5,391 bases of DNA from Verrucomicrobia bacterium UBA2970 (GTDB lineage: Bacteria > Verrucomicrobiota > Verrucomicrobiia > Limisphaerales > AAA164-E04). The notes below the pieces were generated by a model. The model made no database searches. It was given only the letters and a program-made list of their open reading frames with translations, and was not told the DNA's origin. Location of the stretch: NCBI GenBank assembly GCA_002348345.1, contig DEAY01000065.1, forward strand, positions 1-5,391, given 5' to 3'. Made by a program: the position numbers and the translations under genes. Shown piece by piece: positions 5,273 through 5,391 of the stretch (positions within the stretch are counted from its first letter, which is position 1; every line of letters starts with the position of its first letter).

Positions 5273-5391
5273 CCTCAGCCCGACAAGGCGCTGCAGAGAA
5301 TGACAGGAACCCGCGATGGCCCACGGTCGCATCAAGAAAGCGCGGGGCTTTGCGGCGTCATCGATATCTGAAGCATCGCTCCCTCTTCTAA
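5273..5391. other. Trailing sequence with no gene seen
   Basis: The last 119 bases hold no supportable gene. A short hairpin, AAAGC-GCGGG-GCTTT (5337-5351), lies 65 bases after the pyrophosphatase stop. It is weak and has no T tract, so it is not called a terminator. Confidence 0.4.

Noticed and set aside
5337..5351. Terminator for the pyrophosphatase gene
   Set aside because: The stem is only five base pairs with no T tract, and it sits 65 bases after the stop.

Overview
The window looks like chromosomal DNA from an environmental bacterium, most likely Verrucomicrobiota or a relative such as Planctomycetota or Acidobacteriota. This is inferred from protein style: a secreted PQQ-like propeller with a WPSWRGP start to its mature region, a triple helix-hairpin-helix (HhH) secreted protein paired with a small membrane protein, and mostly weak or absent Shine-Dalgarno sites. 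No rRNA, tRNA, CRISPR array, intact transposase or phage gene is visible.

Layout. (1) 16-1284, minus strand: an exported seven-motif beta-propeller protein of the PQQ/BamB-like group. (2) About 1372-1899: over 500 bases with no convincing intact gene. It holds a possible decayed minus-strand coding remnant next to the propeller gene and a cluster of short hairpins at 1550-1662. (3) 1900-2166, plus strand: a small hydrophobic orphan protein. It converges on (4) 2258-2629, minus strand: a 123-residue, probably beta-rich protein of unknown function. (5) 2663-3029: a composite inverted repeat, then a broken minus-strand gene that keeps a start, a stop and a convincing C-terminal half but carries two in-frame TGA codons. 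(6) 3072-4196, plus strand: a two-gene operon with a 12-base gap, both genes having good ribosome binding sites. It encodes a four-helix membrane protein and an exported protein of three 60-residue HhH repeats. (7) 4197-4549: a non-coding or decayed stretch. (8) 4550-5272, plus strand: a complete family I inorganic pyrophosphatase with a lipoprotein signal. (9) 5273-5391: nothing supportable.

Functionally, the well-supported genes are mostly envelope or extracytoplasmic: a periplasmic propeller, an inner-membrane protein with a secreted HhH partner, and a lipid-anchored pyrophosphatase. Only the membrane/HhH pair is a clear transcription unit. The others look like single genes separated by decaying spacer DNA. 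The points most worth a second look are the HhH/membrane pair, the lipoprotein pyrophosphatase and the broken gene at 2697-3029.
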